A stretch of 64,000 nt of DNA, from NCBI GenBank assembly GCA_937915545.1, contig CALGIJ010000019.1, forward strand, positions 310,001 to 374,000, written 5' to 3'. Under the pieces are notes generated by a model. The model worked only from the letters and a program-made list of their open reading frames with translations, was not told the origin of the DNA and ran no database searches. Of the stretch, positions 27,883-35,969 are shown piece by piece (within the stretch, counting starts at the first letter, position 1; each line of letters starts with the position of its first letter). A program made the position numbers and the translations under genes. Source of the DNA: an uncultured Desulfobacterales bacterium (GTDB lineage: Bacteria; Desulfobacterota; Desulfobulbia; Desulfobulbales; Desulfocapsaceae).

Positions 27883-28473
27883 TCAGCGGTGGTCATTGAA
27901 GTAGCATTCCCTGACCGAGGCCATGGCCGTTTCCCCCCTGGCCATGGCCACGAGCCGCCGCCACTCCTCTTGGTCAAAAAGCGGCCGCAGCGTTTGCGGC
28001 AGGGTCGGCACGAGCGGCAGCACTTGGCGCAGCATGTCGTCCCAGCGGTCGCTGTAGCGCAGGAGGTCGTCGGGGTAGACGACGTCGCGGTCGCTGCCCT
28101 CACTGTCCACGGCGAAGGGGGCGATGATGTTGAACATACCGTAATCGTTGGTCAATTCCTCGCCGATGGCGATGTCGGCGATGGCTACCTCGAAGCGATA
28201 GGGGGTGAGGCAGCAGTTGGGGAAGAAGCTGTGGTTGATATAGCGTTCGTTGTCCCAGCAGAAGATCAGGTTGCCATGGCGGTTGCGGTAGCTGTAGGTG
28301 AGCACCGCCTCGCGGCAGGGCTCGGCCATGGCGGCCAGGGCCTCCATGGGGATCTCGCGGTCGAGGTCGTCGAAGACCCAGGTGATGGTGCCGCGGGGGA
28401 TGAAGGCGGTGGCAACCACGCCGTTGCCCTTGATGTTGTCGATATGGGCGACCCTGGTGGCGGGATGGATCAT
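27883..28473 (-). CDS. SET-domain protein (putative lysine methyltransferase)
   Basis: A 196-residue protein whose first 125 residues form a compact SET domain: GNGVVATAFIPRGT at the start, the pseudoknot motif RYINHSFFPNC, and GEELTNDYG near residue 118. These positions bind SAM and shape the lysine channel in SET methyltransferases. No post-SET cysteine triad is seen. The last 70 residues (VVYPDDLLRYSDRWDDML and on) are helical and unlike anything I know. The start codon overlaps the stop of the GNAT gene by 4 bases, so the two are translationally coupled. The target is unknown. Confidence 0.85.
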   Translation of the reverse strand: MIHPATRVAHIDNIKGNGVVATAFIPRGTITWVFDDLDREIPMEALAAMAEPCREAVLTYSYRNRHGNLIFCWDNERYINHSFFPNCCLTPYRFEVAIADIAIGEELTNDYGMFNIIAPFAVDSEGSDRDVVYPDDLLRYSDRWDDMLRQVLPLVPTLPQTLRPLFDQEEWRRLVAMARGETAMASVRECYFNDHR

Positions 28474-28943
28474 GGCTCGGGGACCTCGGCGAGGGGTTTC
28501 TTCATGAGGATGGCATGGCCGCCGTCCTCGTAATAGTGGAGGCGAAAGCCGTACTGGGTGAAGCCGTGCCGGCGGTAGAAGGAGAGGGCGGCGAGGTTGC
28601 CGTCGCCGACCTCGAGGGTCAGCGTGTGCTTGCCGGCGGCGCGGGCCATCTCTTCAAGATGGTAGAGCAGGATTTTCGCCAGGCCCTGCCGCCGCGCTTC
28701 CTCGACGATGCCGAAGGAGTAGAGACGCATCTTGCCGCTGTTGCGGCGCGCCAGCAGGATGGCGTAGCCAAGGATGGCGCCGGCTTCGTCTTTACGGAGG
28801 ACGGTCACCGCCTGGCGGCGGATGAGATGCCGGAAGCTGCGCCGCGAGCAGCGGTCGGTGAAGAACAGCCTGGTCTCGAGGCTGGCCAGGGCATCGACGT
28901 CGGCCAGGGTGGCGAGACCTATATGGGCCGCCTGCCCGCTCAT
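28470..28943 (-). CDS. GNAT family N-acetyltransferase
   Basis: A 157-residue acetyltransferase similar in outline to RimI. The acetyl-CoA loop is VEEARRQGLAKILLYHLEEMAR, followed by TLEVGDGNLAALSFYRRHGFTQYG, both typical of protein N-terminal or peptide acetyltransferases. It overlaps the ATP-grasp gene upstream by 4 bases (ATGA) and the SET gene downstream by 4 bases. The middle position of a coupled trio suggests that all three act on one substrate or protein. Confidence 0.88.
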   Translation of the reverse strand: MSGQAAHIGLATLADVDALASLETRLFFTDRCSRRSFRHLIRRQAVTVLRKDEAGAILGYAILLARRNSGKMRLYSFGIVEEARRQGLAKILLYHLEEMARAAGKHTLTLEVGDGNLAALSFYRRHGFTQYGFRLHYYEDGGHAILMKKPLAEVPEP

Positions 28944-30418
28944 TTGTGCTGCTTGCTGTTGATGCGGTTGGTGAACTCGCGCAGGATGATGCGGTACAGC
29001 TCGTTGCCCATGATCTTGTCTTCGATGCCGTGTTCGATGGAGGGATTGTCGTTGATCTCGATGATCACCGGCTGCTCGTCGATGACCTTGATGTCAACGC
29101 CGTACAGCCCCTTGCCGATGAGCGAGGTGGCCTTGACCGCCAGCTTGCGCACCTTGGCAGGGATACTGTTGGTGGGCACCGTCTCGAAACCGCCGGCGTT
29201 GAGCAGGCCGTTGGCGCGGTGTTTGATGATCTGCCAGTGGCCCCGCGCCATATAGTACTTGCAGCCGTAGACGATTTCGCCGCCGATGACGCCGATGCGC
29301 CAGTCGAAGTCGGTGGGCAGGAACTCCTGCACGAGGAGGATCGAGGAGCGCGGGAAGAGTTCGGTGAGGGTGCGCCGGTACTCCTCCTCGCTGGTCACCT
29401 TGGTGACGCCGATGGAAAACGACCCGTCCGGCACCTTGACCACCATGGTGGTGCCGAGTTGCCGGCTCATCTCCTCGTAGGAGGCGGAGTTGGTCTTGAA
29501 CACCAGGCGCGAGCGCGGGCAGGGGATCTTCTCGCGGTCGAGCAGCTCCTTGAGGTAGACCTTGTTGGTGCAGAGGATGATCGAGCGCGGGTCGTCGATG
29601 ACCACCATGTCGGCCTGTTGCGCCTTCTGCGCCAGCTGGTAGGTGAAATGGTTGACGGCGGTGGTGGTGCGGATGAAGAGGGCGTCGAACTCCATCAGCC
29701 GGGCCGAGTCGTCGGCGGTGATGAGCTCGGCGTTGATGTTCATCTTCTTGGCCTCGGAGACGAAGAGGTGGAGGGCCGAAGCGTTGCTTGGCGGGATCTT
29801 CTCCTTGGGGTCGTGGAGGATGGCGAGGTCGTAGCCGTAGGACTTGCGACTCTTCGGGTAGTTCCAGATCTTCTTGCTGAAGCGGTCGATGGCGTTGGCG
29901 AACAGCGTCTGCTGGGCGTCGTCGAGCTCGGCGAGCGACATGGTGCGGAAGTGGCTGAGCTGGGTAAAGCGTCTGTCGGCGAAGGTCGCCTTGAGCATCG
30001 GGAAGGGGAACTGGTCGAAGATGAACTTGGCCAGCCGCTTCAGCGACGGCTCCTCGCAGTGGCCGAAGAAGATGTCGATGGAACACGGCCCTTCCTGCTC
30101 GAGGTGAGCCGCGCCGGGGCTCAGCCAGCTGTGGCAGGTTTTCTTGAGCAGCCCCTGGAGTTTGATGGTGCGGTCGCAGTCGAGGCTGTTGATGGCGTCC
30201 ACCGAGGGAATCACCCGGTGCTTGCGGGCCTGGGCGAGCAGGGAGCAGTAGTAGCCCTCCGAGTTGTAGCTGAGGTCGCCGGCGAGGTTGATGACGAGGA
30301 GCTTCTCGCGGCTCAGTTCCTCGTTCTTGAGATACTCGCCGGCAGTGATGATGCTCTCCGTCTCATAATAGGGTTTCCAGTCGGCGACGCTGTCGAGGAT
30401 GATCAGGGTGGTGTTCAT
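28940..30418 (-). CDS. RimK-like ATP-grasp ligase with RLAN-type N-terminal domain
   Basis: A 492-residue protein. The N-terminal half (SVADWKPYYETESIITAGEYL onward) resembles the RimK-like ATP-grasp N-terminal (RLAN) domain. About residues 290-485 form the ATP-grasp: TMVVKVPDGSFSIGV, VQEFLPTDFDWRIGVIGGE, and the metal-binding VIIEINDNPSIEHG. Such enzymes form amide bonds, usually adding amino acids to a peptide or protein. Comparative studies of amidoligases have proposed peptide-modification roles for RLAN proteins with GNAT neighbours; none is proven here. It is first in the coupled trio, 50 bases after citrate synthase. The ATG at 30418 is preferred over a longer frame. Confidence 0.88.
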   Translation of the reverse strand: MNTTLIILDSVADWKPYYETESIITAGEYLKNEELSREKLLVINLAGDLSYNSEGYYCSLLAQARKHRVIPSVDAINSLDCDRTIKLQGLLKKTCHSWLSPGAAHLEQEGPCSIDIFFGHCEEPSLKRLAKFIFDQFPFPMLKATFADRRFTQLSHFRTMSLAELDDAQQTLFANAIDRFSKKIWNYPKSRKSYGYDLAILHDPKEKIPPSNASALHLFVSEAKKMNINAELITADDSARLMEFDALFIRTTTAVNHFTYQLAQKAQQADMVVIDDPRSIILCTNKVYLKELLDREKIPCPRSRLVFKTNSASYEEMSRQLGTTMVVKVPDGSFSIGVTKVTSEEEYRRTLTELFPRSSILLVQEFLPTDFDWRIGVIGGEIVYGCKYYMARGHWQIIKHRANGLLNAGGFETVPTNSIPAKVRKLAVKATSLIGKGLYGVDIKVIDEQPVIIEINDNPSIEHGIEDKIMGNELYRIILREFTNRINSKQHK

Positions 30419-30468
30419 GGCGAAACCTTGTGTGACTGGTGGAACTCCCCGCGCTGCCTGGTGCCCGG

Positions 30469-31629
30469 CTAGCCGCGCACCCTCTCTCGGATGGGGATGT
30501 AGCAATAGGACGTCGGCCCGATATATTCGGCGCGGGGCCGGATGAGTTTATTGTTGCTCCACTGCTCGAGGATGTGCGAGGTCCAGCCGACGGTGCGGCT
30601 GATGGCGAAGATGGGGGTGAAGAGCTCCATGGGCAGGCCGATGGCGTTGTACAGGGAGGCGGTGTAAAGGTCGACGTTGGGAAAGACGCTGGTCTTCTCC
30701 ACCACCACTTTCTCGATCTCGCGGGTGATCTCCACCAGGGTGGTGTCGCCGGCTTTTTCCGCCAGCTTCTGGGCGAAGCAGCGCAGCAGGTCGACCCGCG
30801 GGTCCTCGCAGCGGTAGACGCGGTGGCCAAAGCCGGGAATCTTCTCCTTTGCCGCCAGCTTGGACTCGATGACTGCCCGCGCCCGCCCTGGCTCGCCGAT
30901 CTCCTTGAGGAGCAGCATGACCTCCATATTGGCGCCGCCGTGCAGCGGGCCCTTGAGGGTGCCGATGGCCGAGGTCACCGAGGAGTAGATGTCGGCCATG
31001 GTCGAGGCGGTGACCCGGGCGGAGAAGGTCGAGGCGTTCAGTTCGTGGTCGGCGTGGAGAATGAGCGCGGCGTCGAAGGCGCGCTCCGCCAGGGGGTCGG
31101 GCTCCTTGCCGAAGAGGGCGTAGAGGAAATTGTAGGCGATGCCATGACCGGGCAGAGGCTTGAGCGGCTCTTTGCCTTCGCGCAGCCGCTGATGGGCGGC
31201 GATGAGCAGGGGGATGCGCAGGGTGAGGCGCTGCGCCTTGCGCAGGCTGGCGTCGAGGCCGGTGTTGCCGCTGTCCGGGTCCCAGTGGCCCAGCGAGGAG
31301 ACGGCGGTGCGGATGACCTCCATGGGTGTCGCCGCCTTGGGGAACATGCGGAGGATCATCACTGTCTCCACCGGCAGTTCGAGGGAGCCGGTGAACCCGG
31401 CCAGGAAGGCCTTGAACTCGGTGGGACGCGGCAGAGCGCCGTACCAGAGGAGATAGGCGACCTCCTCGAAGGTCGACTGCTTGGCGAGCTCGATGGCGTC
31501 GTAGCCGCGGTAGATGAGGCGGCCTTCCGTGCCGTCGATATAGCAGATCTCCGACTCGCAGATGGTGATGTCGGCCAGACCTTGTCCGGCGATGGACGTG
31601 GCTGATTCCTTTTCCTGTGTAATTGCCAT
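30469..31629 (-). CDS. citrate synthase (citrate/2-methylcitrate synthase family)
   Basis: Condenses acetyl-CoA, the product of the beta-oxidation genes here, with oxaloacetate. The 386-residue length and the start ...ADITICESEICYIDGTEGRLIYRGYDA fit the short bacterial dimeric type. Catalytic residues are in HADHELNAST, GPLHGGAN and PGFGHRVYR, with the late EYIGPTSYCYIPIRER. 2-Methylcitrate synthase activity cannot be excluded by sequence, but no prp genes are nearby. GGAGGAAAACTC precedes the ATG. A -10-like TATAGT lies about 45 bases upstream on the minus strand; no good -35 is seen. Confidence 0.92.
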   Translation of the reverse strand: MAITQEKESATSIAGQGLADITICESEICYIDGTEGRLIYRGYDAIELAKQSTFEEVAYLLWYGALPRPTEFKAFLAGFTGSLELPVETVMILRMFPKAATPMEVIRTAVSSLGHWDPDSGNTGLDASLRKAQRLTLRIPLLIAAHQRLREGKEPLKPLPGHGIAYNFLYALFGKEPDPLAERAFDAALILHADHELNASTFSARVTASTMADIYSSVTSAIGTLKGPLHGGANMEVMLLLKEIGEPGRARAVIESKLAAKEKIPGFGHRVYRCEDPRVDLLRCFAQKLAEKAGDTTLVEITREIEKVVVEKTSVFPNVDLYTASLYNAIGLPMELFTPIFAISRTVGWTSHILEQWSNNKLIRPRAEYIGPTSYCYIPIRERVRG

Positions 31630-31730
31630 GAGTTTTCCTCCGCGCTGGCGCTGTTTATCCTGGAACGGTCACTATAGCATACTGTCCCAATTTGTCTGTC
31701 TTTTTTCCCGGATTATCACCGCGCCGCCGT

Positions 31731-34700
31731 TCATCTCCCGGGGCCCTCGAGCCGGGCTGCGCGGCGGCTGGCGCGCCGTTTCAGCAGCTGCTGCAGCTGC
31801 TCCATATAGAGGTAGAAGACCGGCGTGACGTAGAGGGTGAGGCTCTGCGAGAAGAGCAGGCCGCCGACCACGGCGAGGCCGAGGGGGCGCCGCGACTCCG
31901 CCCCGGCTCCATAGCCGAGGGCGATGGGCAGCCCGGCCATGAGGGCGGCCATGGTGGTCATCATGATCGGCCGGAAGCGGATGATGCAGGCCTCGCGGAT
32001 GGCCTCCTCGGGGCTTTTGCCCTGAGCCTGGGCGACGATGGCGAAGTCGATCATCATGATGCCGTTCTTCTTCACCAGGCCGACCAGCATGATGATGCCG
32101 ACGTAGGCATAGATGGACAGCTCGGTGTTGAAGAGCATCAGGGTGAGCACTGCCCCGAAGCCGGCGAAGGGCAGGGCGGTGAGGATGGTCAGGGGGTGGA
32201 TGAAGCTCTCGTAGAGGATGCCGAGGACGATATAGATGACGACTATCGCCAGGGCCAGCAGCCAGCCCATGCTCCTCTGGGCGTCCTGAAATTGTTGGGC
32301 ATTGCCTTGGAAGGAGGAGGTGACCCCGTCGGGGAGGATGCGGCCTTTGAGGCGCTCCACTTCGGTGAGGACGTCGCCCAGGGAATCGCCCTGGCGGATG
32401 TTGAAGGAGAGGGTCACCGAGGGCAGCTGCCCGGTATGGTTGACGGACAGGGGGCCGACCCCCTTGCTGGCCTGGGCCACCTCAGCCAGAGGCACCAGCT
32501 TCCCCGTCGGGGTGCGCAGATGAAGATGCTCCAGGGAGGAGGCGTCGCGGCGGTACTGGGGGGCTACCTCCATGATGACGTCGTACTGGTCGGTGCTGCC
32601 GTTGATGGTCGAGACAACCCGGGTGCCGAAGGCGCTGTACAGGGTCTCCTCGATACGGCGCGGCGAGATGCCCAGCTGCAGGGCGCGGTCGCGGTCGATG
32701 GCCAGGGTCAGTTCCGGATTGTCCAGTTGCAGGTCGCTGGAGACGTCGACCAGGCTGGGCAGGTCGCGCATCGCCAGCTCGAGTTTTCTGCCGGCGTCGT
32801 AGAGCTCTTCGAGGTCGATGCCCTGCAGGGTCACCTGGTAGAGACTGCGCGTCCTGCGCCCGCCGACGTTGATGGTTGGCCGGTTGCTGGGCATGGCGCG
32901 GATGCCGGGCACCGAGTTGAGCTGCGGGCGCAGGGCCTCGATGATCTGGTCGACGCTCTCCCGGCGTTCGCTGCGTGGCTTGAGCACCACCATCATGAAG
33001 GCCGAGGAGTCGACATCGAGGAAGAAGCGGTCGACATTGGGGTTGTTTTGCAGAATGGCGGCCAGTTTCTGGGACTTGTCGACCAGGGACGGCCAGGAGG
33101 TGTCCTGGGAGGTCTCGGTGGAAATCATGATCATATCGCGGTCCTCCGAGGGGATGAAGCCCTTGGGGATGACGGCGAAGAGCTTGAAGGTGCCGAGGAG
33201 CACCAGGAAGGACAGCACCAGTGCCGTCAGGCGGTGGCGCAGCACGAAGACCAGGCTGGCCTCGTAGATGCGCACCATGAGGAGATGGACGCGTTCCGTC
33301 CACTGATAGACGGCGCCATGGTGGACGAGGTGCGGCTCGCGCAGGAAGCGGGCGGCGAGCATCGGTGTCAGGGTCAGGCTGACCACGCCGCTGACCAGCA
33401 CGGCGACGCCGATGGTCACCGCGAACTCGCGGAACAGCCGTCCCATCATGCCGCTCAGGAAGAAGAGTGGGATGAAGATGGCGGTCAGCGACAGGGTCAT
33501 GGAGACGATGGTGAAGCCGACCTCGCGAGCCCCGTCGAGGGCCGCCTGCAGCCGGCTCTTGCCAAGCTCCATGTGGCGGACGATGTTCTCCAGCACGACG
33601 ATGGAGTCGTCGACGACGAAGCCCACCGAGAGGGTCAGGGCCATCATCGACAGGTTGTCGAGGCTGTAGTCGAGCAGATACATGACCATGAAGGTGCCGA
33701 TGATCGACATCGGCAGGGACAGGCTGGGGATGACCGTGGCCGAGAGATTGCGGATGAAGAGGAAGATGACCATCACCACCAGCGCCAGGGTGAGCAGCAT
33801 GGTGAAGCGGATCTCCTCCACCGAGGCCTTGATCGGCAGGCTGCCGTCGCGGAGAATGGTGAGCCTGGCGCTGGCCGGGAGGCTGCGCTCCATTTCGGGA
33901 AGGAGGTCCTTGACCGCCTCGGCGACCTCGAGGGTGTTGCTGCCCGGCTGCTTGTAGACGGCGAGAAAGATCGACTGGGCCTGCCTCTCCCTGGTGTAGA
34001 ACCAGGCGGCGGACTGCTCGTCGTCGATGCTGTCCAGCACCTTGGCCACATCTTGTAAGCGGATCGGTCGGCCGTCGCGCACCGCGACGACGACCTCGGC
34101 GAACTCGCTGGCCTGCTGCAGGTTGGCGCTCGACTGCAGGGTCAGGGTGCGAACCTCGTCGTTGAGCCGGCCCAGGGGGCGGTTGCTGTTCTGGGCATCG
34201 ACGGCTGCGGCGATTTCTTCGAAGTCGAGGTTGAGCGCCAGCATGGCGCGCGGGTCGAGTTGGATGCGCACCGCGTATTTCTGCGAGCCGCGCACCTGTA
34301 CCTGGGCCACCCCGAGAACGGTGGAGAGGCGCTGGCTCATCGTCTGGCCGTAGCGGTCGAGGTCGCTGAGCAGGATGGTCGGGCTGGCCAGGGAGATATA
34401 GAGGATGGGCAGGTCGGCGGGGTTGATCTTGCGGAAGGACGGCGGCGAGGGCATGTCGTCCGGGAGTTGGCGGGTGGCGGTGGACAAGGCCGACTGCACG
34501 TCCTGGGCGGCGGCGTCGATGTCGCGGTTGAGCGAGAACTGCAGGGTGATCTGTGTCCGCCCGGCGGTGCTCACCGAGCTCATCGAGTCGACCCCGGCGA
34601 TGCTCGAGAACTGCTTCTCGAGCACCGTCGCCACCGAGGTGGCCATGGTCTGTGGGCTGGCCCCGGGCAGGGTGGCGGTGACGCTGATGGTCGGGTAGTC

Positions 34701-34823
34701 GACGTTGGGCAGGTCACTGACCGGCAGCCTCTTGTAGGCAATCAGGCCGAAGAGGAGGATGGTCAGCATGGTCAGCACGGTCATTACCGGCCGACGGATG
34801 AAGATGGCCGAGAGGGAGATCAT
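31731..34823 (-). CDS. RND efflux permease (AcrB/MdtB family)
   Basis: A 1030-residue inner-membrane pump. There are twelve helices in two repeats with two large periplasmic loops. The start SLSAIFIRRPVMTVLTMLTILLFGLIAYKRLPVSDLPNVDYPTI and the TM4-type region VGFVVDDSIVVLENIVRHME carry the paired aspartates of the proton relay. It is the last gene of an outer-membrane factor / adaptor / pump operon and overlaps the adaptor stop by 4 bases. The sequence is closest in feel to MdtB/MdtC-type hydrophobic-drug pumps; substrate is unknown. Confidence 0.95.
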   Translation of the reverse strand: MISLSAIFIRRPVMTVLTMLTILLFGLIAYKRLPVSDLPNVDYPTISVTATLPGASPQTMATSVATVLEKQFSSIAGVDSMSSVSTAGRTQITLQFSLNRDIDAAAQDVQSALSTATRQLPDDMPSPPSFRKINPADLPILYISLASPTILLSDLDRYGQTMSQRLSTVLGVAQVQVRGSQKYAVRIQLDPRAMLALNLDFEEIAAAVDAQNSNRPLGRLNDEVRTLTLQSSANLQQASEFAEVVVAVRDGRPIRLQDVAKVLDSIDDEQSAAWFYTRERQAQSIFLAVYKQPGSNTLEVAEAVKDLLPEMERSLPASARLTILRDGSLPIKASVEEIRFTMLLTLALVVMVIFLFIRNLSATVIPSLSLPMSIIGTFMVMYLLDYSLDNLSMMALTLSVGFVVDDSIVVLENIVRHMELGKSRLQAALDGAREVGFTIVSMTLSLTAIFIPLFFLSGMMGRLFREFAVTIGVAVLVSGVVSLTLTPMLAARFLREPHLVHHGAVYQWTERVHLLMVRIYEASLVFVLRHRLTALVLSFLVLLGTFKLFAVIPKGFIPSEDRDMIMISTETSQDTSWPSLVDKSQKLAAILQNNPNVDRFFLDVDSSAFMMVVLKPRSERRESVDQIIEALRPQLNSVPGIRAMPSNRPTINVGGRRTRSLYQVTLQGIDLEELYDAGRKLELAMRDLPSLVDVSSDLQLDNPELTLAIDRDRALQLGISPRRIEETLYSAFGTRVVSTINGSTDQYDVIMEVAPQYRRDASSLEHLHLRTPTGKLVPLAEVAQASKGVGPLSVNHTGQLPSVTLSFNIRQGDSLGDVLTEVERLKGRILPDGVTSSFQGNAQQFQDAQRSMGWLLALAIVVIYIVLGILYESFIHPLTILTALPFAGFGAVLTLMLFNTELSIYAYVGIIMLVGLVKKNGIMMIDFAIVAQAQGKSPEEAIREACIIRFRPIMMTTMAALMAGLPIALGYGAGAESRRPLGLAVVGGLLFSQSLTLYVTPVFYLYMEQLQQLLKRRASRRAARLEGPGR

Positions 34824-35968
34824 GGCTTGGTCCTCTCCCGGCCGGCGCTGCCGTTTCGTTCCTCGACTCTGGCGCCGTCGGTGACCTGCAACTGGCCCTC
34901 GCCGACCACCCTCTCCCCGGCGGACAGCCCGGACTCGACCACCGTCATCTCACCAAAGGGCTGGCCGGTGACGATGGCCCGTTCGCTGGCCACACCCTCA
35001 CCGCTGACGACGAAGACCCGGGGACCCTTCTGCCCCATGTTGATGGCCCTGGTCGGCACCAGGGTCGCCGCCGGGCGGGTGGTCAGCAGGATGCGTACCG
35101 CCACCGTCTGCCCCGGCCACAGGCTGTTGTCGTCGTTGGCGAAGCGGGCCTTGAGGCGCAGCGTCGCGGTGGCCGGGTCGATGGTATTGTCGAGAAAGGA
35201 CAAGCTGCCTGCCAGGAGGGGAAAGGCGGGGTCGTCGATGGTGACCCGGAGCGAGCCGGTGTCGCGGTAGGTGACGATATCGGAGAGATGCCTGCCGGGA
35301 ACGGCGAAGGCGACCTCGATGGGCCGAGTCAGCCTGATGGTTACCAGCGGCGTGTCGGCGTTTTCCTTGACGAGGTTGCCGACTGCTGTCTGCACCTCGC
35401 CGGTGCGGCCGGAAATTGGCGCGGTGATGGTACAGAACTCGAGGCGCAGGCGGGCGTTTTCCACCGCCGCTTCGTCGGCCTGCACGGTGGCGGTCAGCGT
35501 CGCCACCCGCGTGGCCGCCTGTTCCGCCTGCTCGCCGGAGACATAGCCCTTCTGGGCGGCGGCGCCGTAGCGCGCCTCTTCACGGCGGGCGTTGTCGAGT
35601 TCGGCACGGTCGCGGGCCAGAGCCCCCTGGGCCTGGTGCAGGGCGGCGGTAAAGGGGCGCTTGTCGAGGGTGAAAAGCGGCGCACCGGCTTTGACCTCGT
35701 CACCCTCCTGAAAGTGGATCTCCTGGACGATGCCGGCCACCTGGGCCTTGATGGCCACGGAGGCAGAGGCCTCCACCGTGCCGGTAGCGCGCAGCACCAC
35801 CGGCACCTCGCTGTGGCGCACCGTATCGAGAACCACCGGCACTGCCCGTTTTTTTGCCCCCTGGCCGTTCTTGGCCTTGTCGTCCGGGGCCTTGTTGCAG
35901 GCGCCGAGGGCGATGGCGATGAGGACGGCGAGGGCGAAGGTGGCGAGGGCGCGGGGGAGGGCGATCAT
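34820..35968 (-). CDS. RND efflux periplasmic adaptor (membrane fusion) lipoprotein
   Basis: A 382-residue adaptor. The signal ends in a lipobox, ALGACNKA, so it is probably lipid-anchored in the inner membrane. The lipoyl-like half GTVEASASVAIKAQVAGIVQEIHFQEGDEVKAGAPLF is followed by a helical hairpin (ALHQAQGALARDRAELDNARREEARYG) and the second lipoyl half CTITAPISGRTGEV. The ATG at 35968 lies one base after the stop of the outer-membrane factor gene, implying translational coupling. It connects the outer-membrane factor with the RND permease. Confidence 0.93.
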   Translation of the reverse strand: MIALPRALATFALAVLIAIALGACNKAPDDKAKNGQGAKKRAVPVVLDTVRHSEVPVVLRATGTVEASASVAIKAQVAGIVQEIHFQEGDEVKAGAPLFTLDKRPFTAALHQAQGALARDRAELDNARREEARYGAAAQKGYVSGEQAEQAATRVATLTATVQADEAAVENARLRLEFCTITAPISGRTGEVQTAVGNLVKENADTPLVTIRLTRPIEVAFAVPGRHLSDIVTYRDTGSLRVTIDDPAFPLLAGSLSFLDNTIDPATATLRLKARFANDDNSLWPGQTVAVRILLTTRPAATLVPTRAINMGQKGPRVFVVSGEGVASERAIVTGQPFGEMTVVESGLSAGERVVGEGQLQVTDGARVEERNGSAGRERTKP

Positions 35969-35969
35969 A

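Noticed and set aside
31660..31690. Sigma-54 promoter before citrate synthase
   Set aside because: On the minus strand TTGGGACAGTATGCTAT looks tempting, but the GG-to-GC distance is 8 rather than 10 bases.
31692..34058. Long plus-strand open frame opposite the RND permease gene
   Set aside because: Composition is rich in Gly, Asp, His and Gln with no motif, and the opposite strand is an unmistakable AcrB-type pump.
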